Of a DNA stretch of 64,000 nucleotides, positions 1-7,489 are shown piece by piece. Source of the DNA: Solibaculum_A intestinale (GTDB lineage: Bacteria; Bacillota; Clostridia; Oscillospirales; Acutalibacteraceae); NCBI RefSeq assembly GCF_040096205.1, contig NZ_JBBMFD010000014.1, forward strand, positions 1 to 64,000. The letters are read 5' to 3'. The position numbers were made by a program, and so were the translations under genes. Each line of letters opens with the position of its first letter. The first letter of the stretch is position 1. The notes beneath the pieces were generated by a model. It was not told where the DNA came from, made no database searches, and worked only from the letters and a program-made list of their open reading frames with translations.

Positions 1-82
1 CGAATTTCTTCGTCGCCGGGCCCTTTTTATTTCTTTTATAAAGATCACCGGGCCAAGCATGTAAAAGAAGACCTCAAGGCGG

Positions 83-772
83 TTATTCGTCTACAAACCG
101 GTACCCCACGCCCACCTCGGTCAGGATATACCGGGGATGGGTGGTATCCTTCTCGATTTTGCGGCGGATGTTGGCCATGAATACCCGCAGAGACTGGGGT
201 TCCTCCACGTTGCTGTACCCCCAGACCTGCTTGTTGATGAAGCTGTGTGTGAGCACCTTTCCGGCATTGTCCACCAGCAACACCAGCAGCTTATATTCAA
301 TCGGGGTCAGATGGACTTCCTTACCCTCCACAAACACCTTGCGCTTTTCAAAGTCGATGGTCAGCGTGTCCAGAGTAAACACGCTGTTTCTGGCTACCTT
401 AGGCTGGTGCTTGCGCAGCGCCACCCGGATGCGGGCCAGCAGCTCGTTGATGTAAAAGGGCTTGGTAATGTAATCGTCCGCCCCCATGTCCAGCGCCTGC
501 ACCTTTTCTTTCTCCTGCCCTCTGGCCGACACTACGATCACCGGCACGTCGGAAAAGCTTCGGATCTGCTCGAGCACCTTAAGCCCGTCAATATCCGGCA
601 GCCCCAAATCCAGAAGAATCAGATCGGGATTATTGGAGAGAAAGAGGGAAATCCCCTCTAAGCCGGTGGCCGCCGTCTCGTGGCGGTAACCGTTGGTTTT
701 CAGGGAGATGGACAGAAAATTTTGAATGTTCTTATCGTCCTCAATGATGAGAATGCTGGGCTCGTTATTCAT
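83..772 (-). CDS. kdpE: KdpE-type response regulator
   Basis: OmpR/PhoB-family response regulator of 229 aa that should control the divergent kdpFABC genes in response to low potassium or turgor. The receiver domain has the acidic pair near residues 11-12, the phospho-acceptor Asp55 in a LLDLGLPD context and the conserved Lys in YITKPF. The second half is a winged-helix DNA-binding domain ending in a GVGYRF motif typical of the family. It overlaps the end of the kinase gene by 8 bp, so the two are translationally coupled as a kinase-regulator pair. Assignment to KdpE rests on sequence style plus position beside kdp genes. No second regulator accompanies the other KdpD further downstream, so this one probably serves both kinases. 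Confidence 0.93.
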   Translation of the reverse strand: MNNEPSILIIEDDKNIQNFLSISLKTNGYRHETAATGLEGISLFLSNNPDLILLDLGLPDIDGLKVLEQIRSFSDVPVIVVSARGQEKEKVQALDMGADDYITKPFYINELLARIRVALRKHQPKVARNSVFTLDTLTIDFEKRKVFVEGKEVHLTPIEYKLLVLLVDNAGKVLTHSFINKQVWGYSNVEEPQSLRVFMANIRRKIEKDTTHPRYILTEVGVGYRFVDE

Positions 773-2303
773 CCGGTTGCGCCTCCTTATCGAGAGGAAG
801 TGTGAAGCGGAAGGTGGCTCCGCCGTGGGCGTTGTTTTGGGCGGTGATCCTGCCGCCGTGGGCTTCGATGACCGACTTGCAGATGGACAGCCCCAGCCCT
901 ACGCCCCGGGAGGAATCCGACTTCTCCGTTCTCGAGGAGACGAAGCTTTCGAAGATATGGGGAAGCAGGGTGGGATCGATTCCGCCGCCGTTGTCGGACA
1001 CTTCAAATACCGCTTCATTTTTCTGGCGGAATACCCGCAGCAGAATCTGGCTGTCGGGCTTCGTGTGCTGAAAGGCGTTGTCCAGAAGATTCACCAGCAC
1101 CTGCACCATCAGCCGGCCGTCCATAGGAACCAAAAGCAGCTCGTCCGGCATCTGGATAGACAGCCGGTGCTCCCTCTGCTGTTTTGCAGCCCTGCCGCAG
1201 GCTTCGGATACAATGTCGTCCACCACCTCGTCCTGCTTTTGGATGAGAAGCCGGCCGTCCTGAATCCGGGTCATGTTCAGTAGGTTCTCCACCATGTTGT
1301 TGAGCCACATGGCGTCATTTGTGATGTCGGACAAGAGACTCTTAACCGTGTCCCGGTCTAGCTCGCCGAAGGATTCCATCAGAAAGCTGGTAGATCCGGC
1401 AATACCGGTCAGCGGGGTGCGCAGGTCGTGGGAAATGGAACGCAGCAGATTGCTTCGGAGCTTTTCTTTTTCAATTTCCATGCGGATTTCTTCCTGTTGG
1501 CGGCGAAGCTGTTCGCGCTCGATGGCCATCGCCGCCTGGGACAGGACGGTGTTCAGAAAAAGGGAGCGATCTTCACTCCACTTTTGGTCTCCCCTGTAAA
1601 AAGACGCCACTCCCAGCACATGGTTGCTGCTTTGCAGAGGAGTGAACTGCCAGCTGGAGTTCTTATAATGGCCGGTGCCGCAGCCGCACGCCTCTTTATG
1701 AGAGAAGCACCACTTGGCCAGGTCCCGGTTCATGTCGGCCACTTTTGCGTCCTCCCCGTCAAAGGAAACCACGCGCAGCCCCTGTCCGTCCTTGTCGTCG
1801 CTTTCCAGATAAAGAATGCACCGGTACTGGTATTCGCTTAGGATTTTTAAGGCGTGCAAGGCGATTTCCTCCACGCTCGTCAAATTCAAATACCGTTTGC
1901 TGATTTCGTACAGCCGCCTGGCCTGACGCTCGTTGCGTTTGGCCGTATCCGCGTGCTGCTGCAGCCGCTTGGCCAGGGTACCGGTAAGAGTAGAGATCAC
2001 CAGAAAAATGAGAAAGGTGATGATATAGTTGGGATCGCTTACCAGGAACGTCCACACCGGGTCGGTAAAGAAGAAATTGAAGGCGAAGACGCATACCACT
2101 GAGGAGAAAAATCCCCAGCCGTAACCCTTCGTACTGATATTTACCAGAAGCACCCCGGTCAGATATACCATTAATATATTTTCTTCCCGAACGCTTTCCA
2201 GGTGTTTAAACCCGATGGAAATCAATGTGCAGAGAAGCAAAATCCCCGCTGTCTTGAGAAAGTTGATCCAAAACCGGCTGGCCGCCGAAACGGATGTGTT
2301 CAT
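765..2303 (-). CDS. short KdpD-like sensor histidine kinase (lacks KdpD/Usp domains)
   Basis: A 512-aa histidine kinase resembling only the C-terminal part of KdpD. It has a DUF4118-type region of membrane helices (about residues 15-115), a GAF-like domain (about 130-260), a HisKA domain with phospho-His292 in SHDLRTPLTG, and an ATPase domain with N box (NLLDNAFQHT), G1 (DNGGGI) and G2 (GVGLGL) motifs. The N-terminal ATP-binding KdpD domain and the Usp domain of full-length KdpD are absent. An upstream TTG would extend it by 22 aa, but an in-frame promoter-like TATAAT lies in that extension. The ATG at 2303 (or 2309) follows a GGGCGGAG ribosome binding site. It is paired with kdpE. A complete KdpD lies at 7490-10141. 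Confidence 0.85.
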   Translation of the reverse strand: MNTSVSAASRFWINFLKTAGILLLCTLISIGFKHLESVREENILMVYLTGVLLVNISTKGYGWGFFSSVVCVFAFNFFFTDPVWTFLVSDPNYIITFLIFLVISTLTGTLAKRLQQHADTAKRNERQARRLYEISKRYLNLTSVEEIALHALKILSEYQYRCILYLESDDKDGQGLRVVSFDGEDAKVADMNRDLAKWCFSHKEACGCGTGHYKNSSWQFTPLQSSNHVLGVASFYRGDQKWSEDRSLFLNTVLSQAAMAIEREQLRRQQEEIRMEIEKEKLRSNLLRSISHDLRTPLTGIAGSTSFLMESFGELDRDTVKSLLSDITNDAMWLNNMVENLLNMTRIQDGRLLIQKQDEVVDDIVSEACGRAAKQQREHRLSIQMPDELLLVPMDGRLMVQVLVNLLDNAFQHTKPDSQILLRVFRQKNEAVFEVSDNGGGIDPTLLPHIFESFVSSRTEKSDSSRGVGLGLSICKSVIEAHGGRITAQNNAHGGATFRFTLPLDKEAQPDE

Positions 2304-2342
2304 CCCCATCTCCGCCCTTTCTGCAAAGGTAACGTATACCTT

Positions 2343-2371
2343 ATTATACACTGTTTTTTCATTCAGCAAAA
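2343..2371 (-). promoter_or_regulatory. candidate promoter for the short kinase-kdpE pair
   Basis: Read on the minus strand, a perfect -10 (TATAAT, 2343-2348) lies 17 bp from a weak -35 (TTTTGC, 2366-2371). It would start transcription inside the longest possible reading frame, which is a reason to choose the shorter kinase start. Confidence 0.5.
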
Positions 2372-2391
2372 GTCTCCCATAAAAAAACGGG

Positions 2392-2450
2392 AAATAAAAA
2401 CAAACGGGTTTCTGCTGATAGCTTAGGCAAAAACCCGTTTGTTTTTATTT
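2392..2450. terminator. 20-bp perfect inverted repeat, bidirectional terminator-like
   Basis: Arms 2392-2411 and 2431-2450 are perfect reverse complements around a 19-nt loop. Each arm has a GC-rich core (AACGGGTTT) and an A/T-rich outer part, so RNA from either strand would form a stem followed by a U-rich run. It lies between the two divergent kdp promoters rather than at a gene end. Confidence 0.7.
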
Positions 2451-2681
2451 GTATTCATTATAGCATCGCGAAAATAAACCCTGCATAAAGAAGAAGAACG
2501 ATCACATAAAGATTCCATTAAGATCAATCAAGCTTTTAAAAATGCAAATGAAAATAGGCCCCAGGGTACGCAGAGGAAGAAGAAAGGCGTTTCCTGTATT
2601 GCCGGCGGCCCTTGGTGAGAATCACCAGTAGAATTTCCACGAACCGGCTGTGGTTTGTCAAAACAAGGAATGCCGTCTTGT

Positions 2682-2748
2682 TCTTAACGAAATCTTAATG
2701 TGCCTTGTCTGTACCTTCACACCGTTTTTACTGCAAAGGCTCTATAAT
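2682..2748 (+). promoter_or_regulatory. kdpFABC promoter with direct-repeat (KdpE-like) operator
   Basis: A perfect -10 (TATAAT, 2743-2748) has no recognisable -35 at the right spacing (CACCGT), which suggests an activator-dependent promoter. Upstream, TCTTAA occurs twice, at 2682-2687 and 2693-2698, 11 bp apart. That is the helical spacing expected for a dimer of an OmpR/PhoB-family regulator. KdpE binding is an inference. Confidence 0.55.
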
Positions 2749-2787
2749 ACATCCTGTTCAAAAATAAACTGAAAAGGAGCAAGAAAA

Positions 2788-2877
2788 ATGGAAGCTGTTG
2801 TAGCCATCGCAGGCGTGCTGGCGCTTGCACTGCTTTCGTATTTGTTCTATGTACTGTTTCGAGGTGAGAAGCTATGA
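2788..2877 (+). CDS. kdpF: KdpF small membrane subunit
   Basis: A 29-aa single-helix peptide beginning MEAVVAIAGVLAL and ending FRGEKL. It starts 8 nt after an AAGGAG ribosome binding site. Its stop codon overlaps the kdpA start in an ATGA arrangement. Size, composition (one hydrophobic helix, short basic tail) and position before kdpA match KdpF, the small subunit that stabilises the KdpFABC complex in the membrane. Confidence 0.88.
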   Translation: MEAVVAIAGVLALALLSYLFYVLFRGEKL

Positions 2878-4559
2878 GCTATGTAATTATGCAGGACGTG
2901 GGGTTTCTGATTTTGCTCATCGGCCTTGGCATTCCCTTGGGCATCTACATGTACAAGGTTATGCTTGGCAAAAAGGTTTTTCTCACCCGGATCCTTCGTC
3001 CGGTGGAGAACGTTACCTATAAGGTGATGGGCGTCAACCCCAACGAAGAAATGGGCGCGAAAAAATACGCGTTATCCGCATTGGCATTTTCTCTGTTTGG
3101 ATTCATTTTCTTGTTTTTGCTGCATCTGTGTCAGGGCTTTCTGCCGTTAAACCCCGAAGGACTGCCCGGCACCAGCGCGGACTTAGCCTTTAACACCACA
3201 TCCAGTTTCGTTACCAACACCAACTGGCAGGCGTATTCCGGCGAGTCCACCCTTTCTTACCTGACCCAGATGCTGGGCCTGGGCGTGCAGAACTTTGTTT
3301 CCGCCGCCACCGGTATCGCGGTGCTCTTCGCCCTCATCAAGGGCTTTACCCGCCGCCAGTGCAGAACCATCGGCAACTTCTGGGCGGACCTGATCCGCAG
3401 TACCGTATATATCCTTCTGCCTCTCTCCCTGATCGTGGCCGTTCTGCTGGTCTCTCAGGGCGTGGTGCAGACCTTCAGTTCCTATCACGATATTGTTACT
3501 TTGGAAGGCGCGGCCGGGAGCGTTCCAGTAGGCCCGGCGGCCAGCCAGATCGCCATCAAGCAGTTGGGTACCAACGGCGGCGGCTTCTTCGGTGTCAATT
3601 CCGCCTTCCCGTTGGAAAACCCCACCGCATTCTCTAACCTGCTGGAATGCTGGTCCATCTACATCATCCCGGTTGGCCTGTGCTTCTCCTTCGGCAAAGC
3701 GGTCAAAGACAGCAAGCAAGGCCGGGCGATTTTTCTCGCTATGCTTATTTTGTTCGTTGTCGCTCTCATCGGCGTTACGGCGGCTGAGATTTTCACCGCG
3801 CCCCAGTTTGACGGCGCTGTGGTGTCTGGCAACATGGAGGGCAAGGAAGTGCGCAACGGCGTAGGTGCTTCCAGCCTGTGGGCGGCGGTAACCACTGGCG
3901 CGTCCAACGGCTCGGTAAACGCTATGCACGACTCTTTTACGCCGCTTGGCGGTATGATTCCCATGTTCCTCATGCAGCTGGGTGAAGTGGTCTTCGGCGG
4001 CGTGGGCTGCGGCCTTTACGGAATGCTGGCCTTTGCATTGCTGGCGGTGTTCATCGCCGGCCTCATGGTGGGCCGTACTCCCGAGTACTTAGGAAAGAAG
4101 ATCGAAGCCTTTGACATGAAGATGGTGTGCCTTGTGATTCTGGCCCCGCCTCTTCTTATGCTTATCGGTCCTATGCTCACCGTTATGAATCCCCAGACGC
4201 CAGAGTGGCTTACCAACTCCGGCCCCCACGGGTTCTCAGAAATTCTCTATACCTATGCCTCCACCGGCGGCAACAACGGCAGCGCCTTTGCCGGTTTTAA
4301 CGCGAACACACCCTTTACCAACATTCTTACCGGCTTGGTTATGCTCATCGTCCGATTCGTCCCCATGGTGGCGATTATTTTCCTGGGCGGCAACCTGGCG
4401 AAGAAAAAGATTGTGCCGGTCAGCGACGGAACTCTCTCCACCTCCAACGGCATGTTTGTGGGACTTCTGATCGCCGTCGTCCTTCTTGTGGGTGCTCTGA
4501 GCTTCCTGCCGGCGCTGGCTCTGGGTCCGATTGCCGAATTCTTTACAACCTTAGGTTAA
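2874..4559 (+). CDS. kdpA: potassium-transporting ATPase subunit KdpA
   Basis: Channel-like subunit (561 aa, close to the E. coli length) that selects K+ and passes it to KdpB. About ten membrane helices are visible. The four selectivity-filter loops can be recognised by TSSFVTNTNWQ, GTNGGGFF, GASNGSVNAM and STGGNNGSAF. The gene overlaps kdpF by 4 bp and is followed 12 bp later by kdpB. No frameshift or missing filter loop is seen, so the subunit should be functional. Confidence 0.98.
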   Translation: MSYVIMQDVGFLILLIGLGIPLGIYMYKVMLGKKVFLTRILRPVENVTYKVMGVNPNEEMGAKKYALSALAFSLFGFIFLFLLHLCQGFLPLNPEGLPGTSADLAFNTTSSFVTNTNWQAYSGESTLSYLTQMLGLGVQNFVSAATGIAVLFALIKGFTRRQCRTIGNFWADLIRSTVYILLPLSLIVAVLLVSQGVVQTFSSYHDIVTLEGAAGSVPVGPAASQIAIKQLGTNGGGFFGVNSAFPLENPTAFSNLLECWSIYIIPVGLCFSFGKAVKDSKQGRAIFLAMLILFVVALIGVTAAEIFTAPQFDGAVVSGNMEGKEVRNGVGASSLWAAVTTGASNGSVNAMHDSFTPLGGMIPMFLMQLGEVVFGGVGCGLYGMLAFALLAVFIAGLMVGRTPEYLGKKIEAFDMKMVCLVILAPPLLMLIGPMLTVMNPQTPEWLTNSGPHGFSEILYTYASTGGNNGSAFAGFNANTPFTNILTGLVMLIVRFVPMVAIIFLGGNLAKKKIVPVSDGTLSTSNGMFVGLLIAVVLLVGALSFLPALALGPIAEFFTTLG

Positions 4560-4571
4560 AGGGGGATCACG

Positions 4572-6629
4572 ATGAAACAGACCCATTCGAAAAAAGACAT
4601 CTATCTGGATGCGGTAGGGCAGTCGTTTCGCAAGCTGTCCCCCCGGATTCAGATTAAAAACCCGGTGATGCTGGTAGTTTACATCGGCGCCATCTTCATC
4701 ACCGCCCTGTATTTCCTCACCTTTGCCGGTATCAAGGACGGCGAAGGCTGGTATGTACTCACCATTGCATTTATCCTCTGGTTTACCGTCCTGTTTGCAA
4801 ACTTCGCGGAAGCCATCGCTGAAGGCCGCGGCCGGGCGCAGGCGGATACCCTGCGCCGGTCCCGCCGGGACTGCAAGGCCAAAAAGCTCAAGGAGCCCCG
4901 GCCCGACGCGGACTATACCGAGGTGCTCTCCAATGAATTGAAACCCGGCGACGTGGTTCTGGTAAGCGCCGGCGAACAGGTGCCTATGGACGGCGAGGTC
5001 ATTGAAGGCGTCGCTTCGGTGGACGAAAGCGCCATCACCGGCGAGTCGGCCCCGGTCATCCGTGAGTCTGGCGGCGACCGCAGCGCGGTTACCGGCGGCA
5101 CCACGGTAGTGTCCGACTGGCTGGTGGTCAAGGTTACCGCCCAGGCGGGCAACAGCTTCCTGGATAAAATGATCGCCATGGTGGAGGGGGCCTCCCGCAA
5201 AAAAACCCCTAACGAAATTGCCCTGCAGATTTTGCTGGTTACCCTGACCATCATCTTCCTAGCGGTGGCGGCCACCCTGTTGCCCTTCTCCGAGTTTTCA
5301 AGCGAGCAGGCCGGGGCCGGCAGCGCCGTTTCCCTGACGAACATTGTTGCTCTCCTTGTCTGCTTAGCGCCCACCACCATCGGCGCTCTCCTTTCCTCCA
5401 TCGGCATCGCCGGTATGAGCCGTTTAAACCAGGCGAATGTCCTGGCCATGAGCGGCCGGGCCATCGAAGCGGCGGGCGATGTGGACGTGCTGCTTTTGGA
5501 TAAGACCGGCACTATCACCCTGGGAAACCGCCAGGCCAGCGAGTTTCTGCCCGTTTCCGGTGTTACCGAAAGGGATCTGGCCGATGCGGCCCAGCTTTCC
5601 TCCCTGGCGGACGAAACGGCGGAAGGCCGCAGCATCGTGGTTTTGGCCAAGGAACGCTTTGGCATCCGCGGCCGGGACCTGTCGGATAAACACGCGAAAT
5701 TCATTGAGTTCTCTGCCAAAACCCGCATGAGCGGCGTGGACTTGGATGGAGAAGAGATCCGCAAAGGCGCCGCCGACGCGGTAAAGGCCTACGTAGAGCA
5801 AAAGGGCGGAGAATACCCCCAGGAGTGCCAGACCATGGTCGAGCAGGTGGCAAATGCCGGCGGCACGCCCTTGGTTGTCGCCAGAAACGGCAAGGTGCTG
5901 GGCGTGGTGTACCTCAAGGACATCGTCAAAAACGGCGTCAAGGAAAAGTTTGAGGACCTGCGCAAGATCGGCATCAAGACCATCATGATCACCGGTGACA
6001 ATCCCATGACCGCCGCCGCCATCGCCGCGGAAGCGGGTGTGGACGACTTTATGGCGGAGGCCACTCCGGAAACCAAGCTCGAGCTCATCCGCCAGTACCA
6101 AAAGGAAGGCCATCTGGTCGCTATGACTGGCGACGGCACCAACGACGCCCCGGCCCTGGCACAGGCGGACGTGGCGGTCGCTATGAACTCCGGTACCCAG
6201 GCGGCCAAGGAAGCGGGCAACATGGTGGACCTGGATTCCAGCCCCACCAAACTGATTGAAGTGGTGCGCATCGGCAAACAGCTTCTGATGACCCGCGGCG
6301 CCTTGACCACCTTCTCCATCGCCAACGACGTGGCCAAGTACTTCGCCATCATTCCGGTGCTCTTCGCGGGAATTTTCCCCCAGCTTGCGGCTCTCAACTT
6401 TATGCATCTGACCAGCGCCACCTCCGCCATTCTGTCAGCCATCATCTATAATGCCCTGATTATCGTGGCGCTCATTCCCTTGTCTCTCAAGGGCGTCAAA
6501 TACCGGGAAGTTTCCGCCGGCAAGATGCTCAAACGCAATGTGCTCATCTACGGCCTGGGCGGAATCGTCGCTCCCTTTATCGCCATCAAACTGATTGATA
6601 TGATTCTGACCTTCTTCGGCATCGTATAA
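4572..6629 (+). CDS. kdpB: potassium-transporting ATPase ATP-binding subunit KdpB
   Basis: P-type ATPase subunit (685 aa) that hydrolyses ATP for K+ uptake. The actuator-domain motif ITGES, the phosphorylation motif DKTGTIT and the hinge motif GDGTNDAPALAQAD are all intact, with membrane helices at both ends and around the middle. The Ser of TGES corresponds to the inhibitory phosphorylation site known in E. coli KdpB (family knowledge, not shown here). It lies between kdpA and kdpC with short gaps, as in standard kdp operons. Confidence 0.98.
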   Translation: MKQTHSKKDIYLDAVGQSFRKLSPRIQIKNPVMLVVYIGAIFITALYFLTFAGIKDGEGWYVLTIAFILWFTVLFANFAEAIAEGRGRAQADTLRRSRRDCKAKKLKEPRPDADYTEVLSNELKPGDVVLVSAGEQVPMDGEVIEGVASVDESAITGESAPVIRESGGDRSAVTGGTTVVSDWLVVKVTAQAGNSFLDKMIAMVEGASRKKTPNEIALQILLVTLTIIFLAVAATLLPFSEFSSEQAGAGSAVSLTNIVALLVCLAPTTIGALLSSIGIAGMSRLNQANVLAMSGRAIEAAGDVDVLLLDKTGTITLGNRQASEFLPVSGVTERDLADAAQLSSLADETAEGRSIVVLAKERFGIRGRDLSDKHAKFIEFSAKTRMSGVDLDGEEIRKGAADAVKAYVEQKGGEYPQECQTMVEQVANAGGTPLVVARNGKVLGVVYLKDIVKNGVKEKFEDLRKIGIKTIMITGDNPMTAAAIAAEAGVDDFMAEATPETKLELIRQYQKEGHLVAMTGDGTNDAPALAQADVAVAMNSGTQAAKEAGNMVDLDSSPTKLIEVVRIGKQLLMTRGALTTFSIANDVAKYFAIIPVLFAGIFPQLAALNFMHLTSATSAILSAIIYNALIIVALIPLSLKGVKYREVSAGKMLKRNVLIYGLGGIVAPFIAIKLIDMILTFFGIV

Positions 6630-6644
6630 AGGAGGAAAACAAGC

Positions 6645-7301
6645 ATGGAGAAAACACAAGTGCCCGCCAAGAAGGAAAAAATGCGGGTTTTAAAACCGGC
6701 GCTCATCTGCGTGCTGGTGCTTACCCTGCTGTGCGGCGTGATTTACCCGCTCCTGGTGACCGGCATTTCCCAGCTGTTCTTCCACGACCAGGCAAACGGC
6801 AGCATCATCACCGTGACTCTGAAAAAGGATTTGACTGTCACCACCACCGACGAAGAAACCGGAGAGGAATCCACCCAGGTCTATCCGGCCGGGGAAACGG
6901 TGGCCATCGGTTCGGCCTACATGGGGCAGGAATTCACGAGCCCTCAGTACCTGATCGGCCGGCCTACTCCCGGCGCGCCCACCAACCTTTCCCCGGAAAG
7001 CGAGGAGCATGCCCAGATGGTGCAGGAGCGCATCGACTTCTTTCATGAGCTCGATCCTTCCAACACCGCCGACATCCCCATGGACCTGCTGACCGTTTCC
7101 GGCAGCGGCGTGGACCCGCAGATTTCTCCCGAAGCGGCCGAATATCAAGTCAGCCGTCTGGCGAGGGAGCGGGGCATGAGCGAGGAGGATGTGCGCAAGA
7201 TTATTGAAAAGCATACCTCCGGCCGTTTCCTGTGGATTTTCGGAGAACCGGCGGTCAACGTATTGCTGGTAAATCTGGAGCTGGACGGATACATTGCGTA
7301 A
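6645..7301 (+). CDS. kdpC: potassium-transporting ATPase subunit KdpC
   Basis: KdpC (218 aa) has one N-terminal membrane helix (about residues 17-40) and an extracellular domain with the family's GxxxTSPQYLIGRP-like stretch and a C-terminal NVLLVNLELD segment. It is longer than the usual roughly 190-200 aa because an acidic, Thr-rich insertion (TVTTTDEETGEES) follows the first strand after the helix. It begins 15 bp after kdpB behind an AAGGAGG site. Confidence 0.95.
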   Translation: MEKTQVPAKKEKMRVLKPALICVLVLTLLCGVIYPLLVTGISQLFFHDQANGSIITVTLKKDLTVTTTDEETGEESTQVYPAGETVAIGSAYMGQEFTSPQYLIGRPTPGAPTNLSPESEEHAQMVQERIDFFHELDPSNTADIPMDLLTVSGSGVDPQISPEAAEYQVSRLARERGMSEEDVRKIIEKHTSGRFLWIFGEPAVNVLLVNLELDGYIA

Positions 7302-7427
7302 CCGTTCTACAGTACCCGCCGCCTTTGTACTTTTTAGAAAGCGCAAGGGCGGCTCGTCTATAATCGCAACCGGCCGTGTTCTTTGCTCGGGCGTTTCGTC
7401 CGAAAGAGCGCGCGGCCGTTGGGCAGA

Positions 7428-7454
7428 GCGCTTTGAAAAACGAATTCAAAGCGC
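7428..7454 (+). repeat. 10-bp perfect inverted repeat before kdpD
   Basis: GCGCTTTGAA (7428-7437) and its exact complement (7445-7454) are separated by 7 nt in the leader between kdpC and the full-length kdpD. A short T run (7464-7468) follows about 10 nt later. It could be a weak attenuator reducing kinase expression relative to kdpABC, or a protein-binding site. Confidence 0.5.
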
Positions 7455-7489
7455 GCTTTGCCATTTTTATAAGAGAGGGGATGACCGTT

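Noticed and set aside
2450..2787. c-di-AMP (ydaO) riboswitch upstream of kdpFABC
   Set aside because: The promoter leaves a leader of only about 35 nt, too short, and no ydaO motifs are present.
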